A stretch of 64,000 nt of DNA from Cyphellophora europaea CBS 101466 (GCF_000365145.1 NW_008481809.1:439883-503882); one strand, 5' to 3'; counted from the first letter of the stretch, positions 1 through 10,335 are shown. Translations and numbers: made by a program. Notes: generated from the letters alone by a model not told the origin.

Positions 1-1891
1 GCCCGACAATGTGTCTCTCGACAAGGCCCGCCGCCTCTTGTGGCCCATCAAGCAGAAGTATGGCAACAAGATCTCATGGTCTGACCTGATGCTCCTCACT
101 GGCAACGTTGCTCTCGAGTCCATGGGTTTCAAGCCCTTTGGCTTCGCTGGCGGTCGTCCCGATACCTGGGAGGCTGATGAGTCCGTCTACTGGGGCGGTG
201 AGACCACCTGGCTTGGCAACGATGTCCGTTACTCGAATGGCAAGGCCGGTCTCACCGGACCTGGCGTCATTGACGGAGACGAGTCCAAGAAGGAGTACAC
301 TGATATCCACAAGCGCGATCTCGAGAAGCCTCTGGCTGCGGCCCACATGGGTCTGATCTATGTGAACCCTGAGGGCCCAGATGGCAACCCCGACCCGGTT
401 GCTGCTGCCCGTGATATCCGCACTACCTTCGGCCGCATGGCTATGAATGACGAGGAGACCGTCGCTCTGATTGTTGGTGGCCACAGCTTCGGCAAGACCC
501 ATGGTGCTGCTCCTTCCGACAATGTTGGTGCGGAACCTCAGGGTGCAGACCTCGAAGAGCAGGGCTTTGGCTGGAAGAACAGCCACGGCTCTGGTAAGGG
601 ACCGGACACCATCACTTCTGGTCTCGAGGTCATCTGGACCAAGACTCCTACCAAGTGGAGCAACAATTACCTTGAGTACCTGTACAAGTACGACTGGGAG
701 CTCACCAAGTCTCCTGCTGGCGCCAACCAGTGGGTGGCCAAGACCAACGACGAGATCATTCCCGACGCATACGACTCCAACAAGAAGCACAAGCCTACCA
801 TGTTGACCACCGACTTGTCTATGCGCTACGATACCGAGTATGACAAGATCTCTCGCCGATTCCTCGAGAACCCCGAGCAACTTCGAGATGCTTTCGCTCG
901 TGCCTGGTTCAAGCTACTCCACCGTGACATGGGTCCAAGAACTCGCTGGCTCGGTCCCGAGATCCCTAAAGAGGTCCTCATCTGGGAAGACCCTGTCCCT
1001 GCCTCCGAGGGCCCTACTATCGACGACAAGGACGTGGCCGCCCTGAAGAAGGAGATTCTTGCTGCCGGCATCGAGCCTACTCAGCTCATCGCCACTGCTT
1101 TCGCTTCTGCCTCCACTTTCCGCGGCAGCGACAAGCGTGGTGGTGCCAACGGCGCTCGCATTCGTCTTGCTCCTCAGAAGGATTGGGAGGTTAACAACCC
1201 TGCCCAGCTCTCCAAGGTTCTCAGCGCCCTTGAGGGTGTTCAGAAGAAGTCCAGCAAGAAGGTTTCTCTTGCCGATCTGATCGTCCTCGGTGGTGTTGCT
1301 GCTCTTGAGAAGGCTTCTGGTGCCTCGGTCCCCTTCACTCCTGGCCGTACCGATGCTACTCAGGAGCAGACCGATGCCCAGTCCTTCGAGCACCTTGAGC
1401 CTTACGTCGACTCTTTCCGCAACTATGGCAAGGGTACTGACCGCGTCCGTACGGAGCAGTTCCTCATCGACCGTGCTCACCTTCTGACTTTGACTGCCCC
1501 CGAGCTGACTGTCTTGGTCGGTGGTCTGCGTGTCCTCAACCAGAACTGGGACGGTTCGTCCAACGGCGTCTTCACCAAGCGCCCCGGTCAACTCACCAAC
1601 GACTTCTTTGTCAACCTCCTGGATACTCGAACACAGTGGAAGGCCACCGACGGCTCAAAAGAGACCTATGAGGGTGTTGACCGCCAGACCGGCGAGAAGA
1701 AGTGGACGGGTACTCGTGCAGACCTTGTCTTCGGCTCGCACGCTGAGCTGCGCGCCATTGCTGAGATCTACGGCCAGTCCGACAGCCAAGAGAAGTTTGT
1801 TAAGGACTTTATCGCTGTATGGGACAAGGTCATGAACCTTGACCGCTTCGATCTCAAGACTGCCAGTGGTGCCGCAAAGGCCAGACTGTGA
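1..1891 (+). CDS. katG: Catalase-peroxidase (KatG), 5'-truncated by window edge
   Basis: Haem enzyme that disproportionates hydrogen peroxide and also has peroxidase activity. The reading frame is open from base 2 (Pro-Asp-Asn-Val-Ser-Leu-Asp...), so the gene begins before the window; the distal Arg/Trp/His haem-pocket segment and roughly the first hundred residues are outside. Counting from the GTG at 11, the visible N-domain has the cross-linking Tyr (117, in GLIYVNPEG) and Met (143, in RMAMND), whose third partner Trp lies upstream, the proximal His (158, in GGHSFGKTHG) and the proximal Trp (209). These spacings match bacterial KatG exactly. The second, non-haem KatG domain follows to the end at ARL-stop. 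No intron is seen in this part. Ascomycetes carry KatG genes thought to derive from bacteria; no signal peptide can be judged because the start is missing. Very sure of the family. Confidence 0.97.
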   Translation, partial: PDNVSLDKARRLLWPIKQKYGNKISWSDLMLLTGNVALESMGFKPFGFAGGRPDTWEADESVYWGGETTWLGNDVRYSNGKAGLTGPGVIDGDESKKEYTDIHKRDLEKPLAAAHMGLIYVNPEGPDGNPDPVAAARDIRTTFGRMAMNDEETVALIVGGHSFGKTHGAAPSDNVGAEPQGADLEEQGFGWKNSHGSGKGPDTITSGLEVIWTKTPTKWSNNYLEYLYKYDWELTKSPAGANQWVAKTNDEIIPDAYDSNKKHKPTMLTTDLSMRYDTEYDKISRRFLENPEQLRDAFARAWFKLLHRDMGPRTRWLGPEIPKEVLIWEDPVPASEGPTIDDKDVAALKKEILAAGIEPTQLIATAFASASTFRGSDKRGGANGARIRLAPQKDWEVNNPAQLSKVLSALEGVQKKSSKKVSLADLIVLGGVAALEKASGASVPFTPGRTDATQEQTDAQSFEHLEPYVDSFRNYGKGTDRVRTEQFLIDRAHLLTLTAPELTVLVGGLRVLNQNWDGSSNGVFTKRPGQLTNDFFVNLLDTRTQWKATDGSKETYEGVDRQTGEKKWTGTRADLVFGSHAELRAIAEIYGQSDSQEKFVKDFIAVWDKVMNLDRFDLKTASGAAKARL

Positions 1892-2354
1892 GCGGTCGAA
1901 CAAATTGATATGATTGCATGGCATGGAAGAAAACTGTAGTAGCGACAATTTGCTACTGTTGATAGCGTAGAATGAGAATAACATTTCAAGCCTACAAATG
2001 ATGCGCTCTCTCGTCCCCATCTTGAACCTGTACTTGATTTCGTGTTCGTTGCTACCGAGTTTCTTTATGCCAGAAACCCACAGGGGACGAATAAACTACG
2101 CCGGGCCTATCTTCTTGCTGCTTCATGACCCTAGAGGAAGCTCGAAGAGCATTCAGCGTATCGAGGAGGATAGAAGTCGAAGATACGTTGCTCGAGAACT
2201 GCGTAGACTCAGCACAAGGCTGCGGTGATTGGCGCGTCGTCATTGGCTGACTGCACGCGTCGCTCAACCGCGTTTCCCGCGTCTCTGAAAGTGCGACACT
2301 TCATTAATTTCAGCTCAGCAACATTGACATAGATTACCTTGTATAAGCGGCACA
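1892..2354. other. Spacer between katG and RNase H2B gene
   Basis: 463 bp holding the katG 3' flank and the RNase H2B 5' flank. I see no coding sequence, RNA or repeat in it. Confidence 0.6.
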
Positions 2355-3644
2355 ATGGGTGTGAAGACGAGGTCCGCGAGTTCCAGTCCAGTGAAAATGG
2401 CAACGCCGACGTTGGCCGCTCAGACGTCCAATGTTCAACAGCAAGAACCACTGAAGGTGCTATTACTGCCTACCAATCTCTCCTCGGAAGCACGCATACT
2501 GAATCTTCGACACCCGCTCGACGGATCGAGCAAGCGATTTCTATTCTGTCCCAAACGGGGTCTCTACGAGTTCACCCGTGTATGCCATCCTCCATCCGAA
2601 TATAGAAGTATCCTCCTCTCCAAGCCTCAAACACGCGGAGACGGACCTGCGAAAGCCGACGATAGTGCCGCCGTGAGCGACGGATACGTTACGAAAGACG
2701 CACAAATGATGGTCGCTACGCCATTTGATCTCTGCTTTGTTCTGCTCGCAGTACTGCCATCGTCCATGGCGGGCTCCCCCAAGGCACTGTTCCAACCAGT
2801 AGACGACCTATTCGAGAACTCGGTGGCCGAGGACAAGCATCTGCAGTGCATCATCACACAAGGACCACAATTGATAGAAGAGGCTTTGAAACAGATTTGC
2901 GATACAGTCGATGCAGGCGACGAGACCATGTACCGTATAAGCGAGGTGAAAACCACGGCCTACATCCAGCAAAAGATCGCGCGAGTTGTCGAGAGAGGTC
3001 TGCCTCCCAGTTTAGAAGAGCGTTTCGTGGCTCGTGCACTTGAGACACCGGTGTTGAGCGTCAAGCGCGAGCAGAGTACGTTGACTGTTGTCGAAGATGA
3101 CTGTACTGGAATAGATGAGGGGTTGAAGATGGACAGCTTCGATTCGCAATCCTCGGCCCCGAGTACAGCTCCATCTATTGTCTTCTCCGAGGTCTCTACT
3201 GTGAGCTCTACGGCTGTCACTACCCCAGCGGACAGCGCTTCATCAGAGATCACAAATCTACAAAGACAACGTGTCGCGCTTGACTTCATCATTACTTCTT
3301 ACATGTCACCGAAGCTCGCTGCCCATCTTCTAGGCCATTTCCAAAGTCCACAATCCCCAATCAATTTCACACCGCTGGAACAGCACATGGAACAGCTCGC
3401 TAAGCTGAAAGCCGAAGCATTGGCTACACGGTCTCTTGGGGACTTCAGTCGAAAGCGAGAGCTTGATGAGGAGGAGGCTGCTGAGGAGCGAGCGGAGAAG
3501 AAACGCAAGCAGGACGAAGAAGACAAGAGACGCAAAGCGAGTCAGTCGCGTGGCGTCAAGGATTTAGCAAAGGCCAATGTTGTTGGGATGAAGAAGATGT
3601 CGGACTTCTTTGCAAAGAAACCTGCCGCAAAGACGAAATCTTGA
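2355..3644 (+). CDS. Ribonuclease H2 subunit B (Ydr279/RNASEH2B family)
   Basis: Non-catalytic subunit of nuclear RNase H2, which removes ribonucleotides from DNA and degrades RNA:DNA hybrids. The 429-residue protein starts at ATG 2355 (context CACAATGG). The N-terminal part (about 30-125) is the beta-rich dimerisation region, ending in the typical PFDLCFVLLAVL helix; a winged-helix-like region follows (about 150-225, with ITQGPQLIEEALKQICD). Residues about 255-300 are Ser/Thr-rich and about 365-400 strongly charged. The last residues contain a PCNA-interacting (PIP) box, M412-x-x-M415-x-x-F418-F419 followed by Lys residues, in the same place as in the human protein. A single exon. The downstream C11orf54-like gene begins about 200 bp after the stop on the same strand. 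High confidence from domain order plus the PIP tail. Confidence 0.9.
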   Translation: MGVKTRSASSSPVKMATPTLAAQTSNVQQQEPLKVLLLPTNLSSEARILNLRHPLDGSSKRFLFCPKRGLYEFTRVCHPPSEYRSILLSKPQTRGDGPAKADDSAAVSDGYVTKDAQMMVATPFDLCFVLLAVLPSSMAGSPKALFQPVDDLFENSVAEDKHLQCIITQGPQLIEEALKQICDTVDAGDETMYRISEVKTTAYIQQKIARVVERGLPPSLEERFVARALETPVLSVKREQSTLTVVEDDCTGIDEGLKMDSFDSQSSAPSTAPSIVFSEVSTVSSTAVTTPADSASSEITNLQRQRVALDFIITSYMSPKLAAHLLGHFQSPQSPINFTPLEQHMEQLAKLKAEALATRSLGDFSRKRELDEEEAAEERAEKKRKQDEEDKRRKASQSRGVKDLAKANVVGMKKMSDFFAKKPAAKTKS

Positions 3645-3796
3645 CGAGATCAAACCCGTCAACCATATCCGAGGAGGTTGCGAAGATCACAACATAGACC
3701 CGATCCTATTGGTGGATCAAGGTACAGAGATCGACTTTCACTTATTGCGGCTCTCCGCACCGATTCCACAGCAGGCCATCAGTTGGAGAAGTGCCC

Positions 3797-3804
3797 TATA
3801 TAAT
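3797..3804 (+). promoter_or_regulatory. TATA-like box before the C11orf54-like gene
   Basis: TATATAAT lies 43-50 bp before the ATG at 3847, inside the short spacer after the RNase H2B stop. This supports the later start rather than the in-frame ATG at 3610, which would overlap the upstream gene. Confidence 0.4.
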
Positions 3805-3846
3805 CGACGCCTCGGCAAGCTTGTGTGTCAGGACTGGCCAGAAGAG

Positions 3847-4776
3847 ATGTCGTGGCCTGTGCAGAAACGCGAGCTGTCGCCGCCGCCGTTGGATGAGTTG
3901 GCAGGGATCATTGCTGCTGGGCTGGAATCGAATTTTGAGCAATCATCTGTCCAAGTCGAGCCATGCACAGACTTACGGAAAGCGCCCTTCTATCTCGCGG
4001 GGGAAGGACTGAATGGCTCAACTCGCGTGGGTGACGTCGGAGGGCCGCCTCATCTCGCGCCTCCCGACTTCAGCAAGAAGTACGATTTCATGGAGATATC
4101 AAAGCTCATGGAGATGCCTCAAGAAAAGGGATTTCTGCTGGGTGCTGGAGCTGGCCCGTTCTATGTCCTCGGGTGCAATGCGGAGCTGATTCCCAACATC
4201 TCCTACGAGAATGGGGAGATCACGAACTTGACACATTACGCCAAGATCGCGAAGGACGACCAAGTCGAGTGTCAGAAAATCGAAACCTCCACAGGCTTCG
4301 CCTTTATGGCCAACTTGTTCGGCTCTGAAGGTCTCCCAGGTCCAGCACTGCATATCAAGGCTTCATCGAGAAAGGGAGCCCCCAATTTCACCGAGACGAT
4401 TCAAGCTGCTGTCCAGGAGAAGTATGGTGACAAGTTGGTCAGCCTGGGCGGCGTGTTCGTCATCAAACGAGGTCGTGCGAATCTCCATGTTATGGGTGAC
4501 TTTCCAGAGAAACCACTCCAGCGACAGGACGTCGACGATTGGTTGCGTCGCTTCGAATTCGATGCGCCTTTGATCTGTCTAAGCGTGTTGCACACGGGTG
4601 ACGACCAGGGCATGGCTCTCAGGCCAGAACATACACATTGCTTCTCTGTTGGTGGGAAGAACGGTGGCCATTATCACTTCGATGTGGAGGATACGAAAGC
4701 TGACGTGGAATACGAAGCTTGGTATAATGTTGCCGAGGCCGTGTTCAGAATAGACTCGCCTGGTAGGAGGTACTAG
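3847..4776 (+). CDS. C11orf54/PTD012-type zinc-binding hydrolase (DUF1907)
   Basis: Homologue of human C11orf54, a zinc protein with ester hydrolase activity in vitro; its cellular substrate is unknown to me. The frame is open from before 3610, but ATG 3847 (MSWPVQKREL...) aligns with the start of the animal protein and gives 309 residues, the normal length. Seen in order: PPLDELAGII near residue 12, GG-PPHLAPP near 66, the invariant FLLGAGAGPF near 97, ANLFGSEG near 155, and the zinc site EHTHCFS...GGHYHFD near 261-279, where three of the histidines coordinate the metal. Single exon, no targeting signal seen, so probably cytosolic or nuclear. Very good match to the family; the function in fungi is inferred only from homology. 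Confidence 0.9.
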   Translation: MSWPVQKRELSPPPLDELAGIIAAGLESNFEQSSVQVEPCTDLRKAPFYLAGEGLNGSTRVGDVGGPPHLAPPDFSKKYDFMEISKLMEMPQEKGFLLGAGAGPFYVLGCNAELIPNISYENGEITNLTHYAKIAKDDQVECQKIETSTGFAFMANLFGSEGLPGPALHIKASSRKGAPNFTETIQAAVQEKYGDKLVSLGGVFVIKRGRANLHVMGDFPEKPLQRQDVDDWLRRFEFDAPLICLSVLHTGDDQGMALRPEHTHCFSVGGKNGGHYHFDVEDTKADVEYEAWYNVAEAVFRIDSPGRRY

Positions 4777-5382
4777 TAGACAATGCAACTGCATTTATGC
4801 TGTTGGCAAATCGAGCACCATGTGGTCTTCCTGGAGTGGTTTCAAACCCCGATCGCAACAATCTGTCGTGAGGAACGCCTGCTGCTGACACGTATCAAAC
4901 TGCCACGACACCATACTGACGGCACATCTCTGCGTGCCTCGTAGGACCGTTGTTAATGTCGCCTACCACCCCCAAACAGGCGTCGGCAGTCATTGCAACG
5001 TTAGGCCACCCAACCCCAGGTCTCGTCAGACGTGTCACACATGAAAACCAGGAAGCTGAGTCACGATTATGCTCCATGTGGATATATCTCGTGGTAGAAT
5101 ACAGAAGTGCAGCCGTTCTTTACGAGCATTGGAAATTGCCATCGCTTTGACGACTGCGGTCCGACAGCAGATTTACCCATTTGCCGGCCTGCGTGCAGTC
5201 GTCCTGGCGAAGGCACAGACGCTGACTCGATTCTCAGCCGCAGGCGAATGGACATTTGGCCGGACGCCTTACACCCCTCATTCTATACCTGCCACTTGGC
5301 GATACATATAGAATTGGCCCACCCTCTCGCAAGCCGTCAGCCTGACCACCATCCACCAACTCTCCCCGCCTCAACCCTCACC
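4777..5382. other. Intergenic spacer
   Basis: 606 bp between two plus-strand genes. ORFs here are short and lack codon bias. An A/T-rich GATACATATAGAAT stretch about 80 bp before the VOC gene start may be its core promoter; nothing else is seen. Confidence 0.5.
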
Positions 5383-6066
5383 ATGGCCACCGAAGCCACC
5401 CCCAAAGTCGTCTCACCCAACAAGCTCGCCCACGTCGTCCTGCGCACCAAGCAAATCGACAAAATGGTCGACTGGTACCTCGACTTCCTGGGCGCCCGCA
5501 TCGCGCACCGCAACCCCCAGCTCGCCTTCATCACGTACGACGACGAACACCACCGGCTTGCGTTCGTGAACTTGCCGCACATCCAAGACAAGGTCCGCCA
5601 GTCCGCGGGACTCGAGCACATCGCCTTCACGTTTGCGAGCCTGCGCGATCTGCTCACGGCGTACCAGCAGCGTCTGGCCCTGCCGGAGCCGGTCAAGCCC
5701 GTGTGGTGCATCAATCATCGCACGACGACGTCCATGTACTACAAGGATCCGGATGGGAATCTGCTTGGTATGAAATACTCCCCCTATTAGCATCTACCCT
5801 GTCTCTCTGGCTCGACTTCGCTAACACAGGTAACACCATTAGAAACTCAGATCGACAATTTCGGCGACGATGTGGTCATGGCCAACAAGATCATGGAAAG
5901 TGACTCGATGGCAAACAATCCCTTTGGGTTTGATTTTGATCCGGATGAGCTGCTGCGTCAGGTCGAGGCCGAGGGCGAGGAGGCGACGCTCAGGAAGCTG
6001 CAGAATCCGGTGGATGATGGCGCGCCGAGGGGGATGGAGACTGTCCCTGAGGCGTACATGAATTGA
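5383..6066 (+). CDS. VOC-family (glyoxalase/extradiol dioxygenase-like) protein, two exons
   Basis: Exons 5383-5767 and 5843-6066; the 75-nt intron starts GTATGA and ends TTAG. The 202-residue product is a vicinal-oxygen-chelate fold protein. It has LAHVVL (His17), LEHIAF (His79) and the ending motif DPDGNLLE (Glu129), i.e. the two-His-one-Glu metal triad of extradiol ring-cleaving dioxygenases. The Glu codon is split by the intron (G|AA), so the unspliced frame loses the ligand and runs into a stop. The C-terminal tail (FDPDELLRQ...) is acidic and probably not part of the metal site. ATG 5383 is chosen because it lies just before the domain and has context ACCATGG. A role in aromatic ring cleavage is inferred from the triad; glyoxalase-like or other VOC chemistry remains possible. 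Confidence 0.85.
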
Positions 6067-6673
6067 TGCAATTGGAGAACGTGTTCGTTAGCAAGCGGAA
6101 ATTGTGATTGCGAGTTTGAACGAGGGGGAGTTGCAACAGCCAGCGGGCGAGGGCGGGAGTAGCGCAGACGAGCAAATAGAGTGTTCACGAGTCTCTTCCC
6201 ACGTCGTCGTGGCGATGCATCTTCAACGGTTGGGGGCGGATCGGCCGCACTTGTTCAGAACTACTATTTTCGATGATACTCGCCTCCTTCGTCCAAGCTC
6301 CTACAGGGGCTGTGTCCGTCCGGCTGACAACCAGCTGGTGAGCCGAGTCGCAAATGCTCCGGTCGCGCTAAACCGTATCTGGCGACTTTCCTCTTTCGGC
6401 ACCTGGCACATTCGCTGCCTGATGCCAAGCAAGCCTTCGTCCGCGGCGAGATGATGCTCCGCGAGTGGCATCAGGTGAGATGATGAGGAGATGGACATGT
6501 TCCTATGGAGACAAGGAGTTTCACCTGTCAAGGCAGCAGCGTTCTTGCCGCTGTGCATAAATGAAAGCTGCCGTACACCCTATAAGCCCAGATCTTGAGT
6601 TGCGCATCGATTTCGCATATGGTTGCTGTACTGGTAGGATCATAGCATTCCCACAACCACCACACCCGACACC
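6067..6673. other. Intergenic spacer
   Basis: 607 bp between the VOC and DJ-1 genes. Only short, unbiased ORFs; no repeat or RNA recognised. Confidence 0.5.
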
Positions 6674-7585
6674 ATGTCACCACCGACTCCCCCCGCCAGC
6701 TCCACTCTCAACATCGGCGTCCTCTTCTTCGACGACGTCCAACTCCTCGACGTCGCCCCCATCGACCTCTTCGCCATGTGCACCAAAACCTACCTGCAAG
6801 CGTGCGACCTGCCCGCGCCCCTCGTCTCTCGCGGCCTCGACGTCCTGAACGTCTACTTCATTGCCCAAGGCGTCCCTGAGCCGCCGGCGTTTTCCTCCTC
6901 GTCCCCGTCCCCAGGGACATCCGCCGTCCCTACAGCCCCCTACCCCGCGCCCCCAGCCACGCACCTCCTCCCCACGACCCCAGGCCTCAACCTGTCCATC
7001 GCGCTCACGCACCCGCTCTCCTCGCCGCTCGTGGCGCCCGGCTCGCTCGACATCCTGTTCGTGCCCGGCCCCAACCCCAAGACCGTGCCTTCGGAGGCAC
7101 ACAATGCGTTTCTGCGCGGGCACGCGGCGGCGCCGCGCACGCATATCCTCGTCGTGTGCACGGGCATTTTCGCCGTGGGCCACAGTGGGATTCTGGACGG
7201 GAGGGAGTGCACGGGTCCCAGACCGCTGGTGGATATGAAGCTGAGGGGAATGTTTCCCAAGGCGAAGTGGAGGGATGATCGGAGGTGGGTGGTGGATCGG
7301 TCGCAGAAGGGAGGGGTGGCGGGCAAGGGGGAGGAGGGTGGGAAGCAAAGAGGCGAGTTGTGGTCGACGGGGGGGATTTCTAATGGGATGGATATGGTGG
7401 CGGCGTATTTGAAGGAGAAGATGAGCGGGGAGCTGGCGGAGCTGGTGTGTACGTTTGCGGAGGTGGAGGATCGGGGACAGGTGTATGGTCAGGGCAAGGC
7501 GATGATGGGGGCGGGGTTTGGGTGGTTGGTTTTGAGGAGTCTGTGGGCGAGGCTGTGGGGGAGGGAGAGCTTGAAGCGTGCGTGA
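6674..7585 (+). CDS. DJ-1/PfpI-family protein
   Basis: 303-residue protein of the class I glutamine-amidotransferase-like/DJ-1 fold. It starts at ATG 6674 (context ACCATGTC). Residues 12-35 form the opening beta strand and loop (GVLFFDDVQLLDVAPIDLF), typical of ThiJ/PfpI proteins. A Pro-rich insert lies at about 67-100. SLDILFVPGP near 124 is followed by the nucleophile elbow ILVVCTGIF, with Cys162 in the usual place, and LWSTGGISNGMDMV near 236 matches the conserved C-terminal strand-helix. No signal peptide or intron. Family members include isocyanide hydratase-like enzymes, glyoxalase III-like enzymes and regulator domains; the sequence alone does not choose between them. The gene is very GC-rich, which produces a long antisense open frame that should be ignored. 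Confidence 0.85.
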   Translation: MSPPTPPASSTLNIGVLFFDDVQLLDVAPIDLFAMCTKTYLQACDLPAPLVSRGLDVLNVYFIAQGVPEPPAFSSSSPSPGTSAVPTAPYPAPPATHLLPTTPGLNLSIALTHPLSSPLVAPGSLDILFVPGPNPKTVPSEAHNAFLRGHAAAPRTHILVVCTGIFAVGHSGILDGRECTGPRPLVDMKLRGMFPKAKWRDDRRWVVDRSQKGGVAGKGEEGGKQRGELWSTGGISNGMDMVAAYLKEKMSGELAELVCTFAEVEDRGQVYGQGKAMMGAGFGWLVLRSLWARLWGRESLKRA

Positions 7586-8295
7586 AGGGGACAAGTGGAT
7601 GATGGGAACGAGCTGGAGGTCGATAACGACGCTCCCGCTGATGAGAAGAGATCGAGCTCGTGTCTGGCGTGTAGTGACCTTAATTCAGTGCATTGTTGGT
7701 CTATGTTGGGCAGCATAGGAGGCTTTCAAAGTGTATGTGGCCAATATCGTATTGTACTATGCTCACCTGCCGCAGTCCCTCTCCTGCAAGATACCTGGAG
7801 CATCCGAGCAGTCTATTGTATGCTTATATTGCGCTGATACTTCTTGTACAAGTACCGGGCATTGGGTGGGCGGAGTGACTAAGCAAGCCGGACAGGACAA
7901 ATCAGGCGTTGATTGGTCCATCGGGACGGGGAAGTTGCGGACCCCGAGTCAGACACTGCAGATCCAGCTTCTGTCATCCCCACACTTCACCTAAACCTGT
8001 TCACTCGTCGATGAGTGCATCTCTTTTATTGAAGCCACCACAAGATCTATCAGAGATCACTCGTCGTTATCGTACAGGGACCGAGTCTGGCGGACGGTTG
8101 CCTCGCCAAGTGTCAGCTGTTGACAAGCGTCAGGCCTTGATCGTGGGGACGTCAACTTTCCTCATGCCTTACGTGAGCTGCCTCTACACTCTCGCTTAGT
8201 TAAACCCGCAGCAGCGCCACACAAAGAATGGACAATCGGCCAGGATAGTATCGCTCATCTCGCAGCAACCACAACTGATTCCTCTTGGTGTTCAA
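7586..8295. other. Spacer upstream of a regulator gene
   Basis: 710 bp, presumably the DJ-1 3' flank and the promoter of the regulator at 8296. No coding signal, hairpin or repeat stood out. Confidence 0.5.
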
Positions 8296-10053
8296 ATGCC
8301 ACGGGGAAGGCGTCCTGGTCCTGGCACTGCCGAGGAAAAAGCCGCCATTCGCCGCGAGAAAGTACGCTTGAATGTCCAGGCATATCGGAAGCGAAAGGCC
8401 CAGTCTGAAAGAGACACCTCGGATCCGCCTAGAACCAACTTACGATGGGTGGAGGATACGAAATGGCAGAATGAGTACAAGCAGCAACGTCTGACGCCCC
8501 AGCAAGAAGACGAAGAAGATTCGGGCTATGCCTCGCCAGCAACCACCTTGACCCTCAGTAGCGACCAAGATGCCTCGAGTACCATGGTCTATGCGTCTCC
8601 ACGTACGCTTCGAGCCCCAGATCCTGAAAAGCAGTACTCGTTGTCGCTATTAGCCGCCTTCCCCGAACGTTTTCTGCCCAATCAGCTATCTCTACCACTT
8701 TATCAGGACGTTCAGACTCCGAGGACTCCTTGTGCCCTATGGGTCACCACAGCCACTAAGCAAGCCCGTATGCAAGAGTCTGGGGCGCTGACCGATGTTC
8801 TGCATGCCATTGTGCTGGCAGTGACGGGCATGGACCATCAGAGGACCGACATACAAATCCGCGCGCAACAGCTCTACACCCAGAGCCTCGTAAAGACTCG
8901 GCGGAGCCTCGCGCCAGTTCTGGCCAACAACCAAGTCGCCACCAAGACTGACATCCTGAATTTGATCTTATCATGTCATGCCGCCGCAGTATACGAACTC
9001 CTGGTCAATGGCTCGTTAACAGACATGCTCAGGCACGTGACTGGAATCAGCCTCCTGATCGAACATCAGCGACACATGGCAGACTTCTCGTCCTTGGCCG
9101 GAGATAGCCTCGTCGAAGAGTATCGGATGCTCGAGATTCATTTCTGTCTGGTTCAAAGACGGCTCTCCACAATAGGCCGCATTAAGCAAATGAGCACGAA
9201 TGAAAACCTCCCCTTTAAAGAGTCAGTCGCCCACTCTGAGACCGGCTTAGTCACCAGACTCTTGAATTTGGCCGACCAGATCTTGCCAATCATGGTAGAG
9301 CTGGACTCATACACGCAAACCAATCCAGCTACCGCAGGCCAACTTATGAAACTTGTACAGCTGGCCTTAAGCCTGCACGCACAGCTCGATGCCTGGTCCA
9401 CCTTTCTTCATGGCCAATCGTTTCCAGCATCTCCGAGATCTGAATCCTCCTTCGATGCAAGCGAGCCCTTGGACCTCAGTCAGATCACCCAGTACGAGTT
9501 CGCGTCGTGCTACATGTTCAGTTTGTCGTACGACCTTCACGCCATCGGTGTCTGCATCGAGTCAGTCGAAGCTTTAGCGCGACGAACCAAGAACACCCAC
9601 CACGCAGAGCTCGCGAAACCCTCAGCACAGATCCTTTTACTACGAACCAAGAATCTCGCCGTGGCCGGCTCCATCCTGGAGCTGATGCCCTACTTCTTCC
9701 AACGTGACAAGGGCATCATTGGCCGATCCATCGCCATCTGGCCGCTTGAAGCCGTGTGGCTATCGCTTGATGCTGAAAACCAGCGGCTCGACTGGGACGA
9801 AGACGTCTGCAATGCCAAGAACATCTCAGGAGACTTCAAGCATCGCACGCGCGAGAACAAGGTCTTGGTCGCCAAGTATCTTAGCATGTGTCGACAGACG
9901 GGCCACAGAGCTCGCAGCTTTGGGTTGCCGCTGCTCCAAGAGCGGCCTCTTGATGAAGAAGCTGACATCCTGGCCGCAGGGACGACAGCAGCTGCAGAGG
10001 ATTCCAAGGGCAGGGTGCAGAGCATCTACTCGGAGTCTGAAGGCGCGGTGTGA
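8296..10053 (+). CDS. Fungal transcription factor-like protein with bZIP-like basic N-terminus
   Basis: 585 residues, one exon, start ATG 8296 (MPRGRRPGPG). Residues about 15-38 are strongly basic (RREKVRLNVQAYRKRKAQ) and resemble a shortened bZIP basic region, but no leucine zipper and no Zn2Cys6 cluster follow. The remainder, from about residue 110 to 560, is helical and resembles the fungal-specific regulatory domain (Fungal_trans_2-like, PF11951) usually attached to Zn2Cys6 regulators: LLAAFPERFLPNQ, then LTDVLHAIVLAVTG, LILSCHAAAVYELL and the long helical core. A nuclear regulator is likely; no target can be named. The gene at 32389 carries a domain of the same general kind. Confidence 0.75.
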   Translation: MPRGRRPGPGTAEEKAAIRREKVRLNVQAYRKRKAQSERDTSDPPRTNLRWVEDTKWQNEYKQQRLTPQQEDEEDSGYASPATTLTLSSDQDASSTMVYASPRTLRAPDPEKQYSLSLLAAFPERFLPNQLSLPLYQDVQTPRTPCALWVTTATKQARMQESGALTDVLHAIVLAVTGMDHQRTDIQIRAQQLYTQSLVKTRRSLAPVLANNQVATKTDILNLILSCHAAAVYELLVNGSLTDMLRHVTGISLLIEHQRHMADFSSLAGDSLVEEYRMLEIHFCLVQRRLSTIGRIKQMSTNENLPFKESVAHSETGLVTRLLNLADQILPIMVELDSYTQTNPATAGQLMKLVQLALSLHAQLDAWSTFLHGQSFPASPRSESSFDASEPLDLSQITQYEFASCYMFSLSYDLHAIGVCIESVEALARRTKNTHHAELAKPSAQILLLRTKNLAVAGSILELMPYFFQRDKGIIGRSIAIWPLEAVWLSLDAENQRLDWDEDVCNAKNISGDFKHRTRENKVLVAKYLSMCRQTGHRARSFGLPLLQERPLDEEADILAAGTTAAAEDSKGRVQSIYSESEGAV

Positions 10054-10335
10054 TTTTCTGATCTATCTACATCTGTGACACGCTCGTGTCCAGACTCGAT
10101 ACCATCGGCCCAACTCGATTCTCGCCGGTACGGGTACCTCGCCTGTGGCACGTCACATACCAGCGCCGAAATGCAGCTGTGGAGCGAGGCCTTCTCTCAA
10201 TCTATCTGGGCCATCAAAGCCTACTGTCCCCGGCGCCCGCCTATCTTGACATCACTTCGGGGCTCCAGGAATGGAATCGATCGAACTCTCCCATATTCCC
10301 CAGCGACCATGAGAAACCTCCCCGTCGTGGATCGA

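Noticed and set aside
6677..7594. 305-codon minus-strand open frame
   Set aside because: Antisense of the DJ-1 gene; long only because the locus is GC-rich, composition is Pro/Arg/His-biased and there is no homology.
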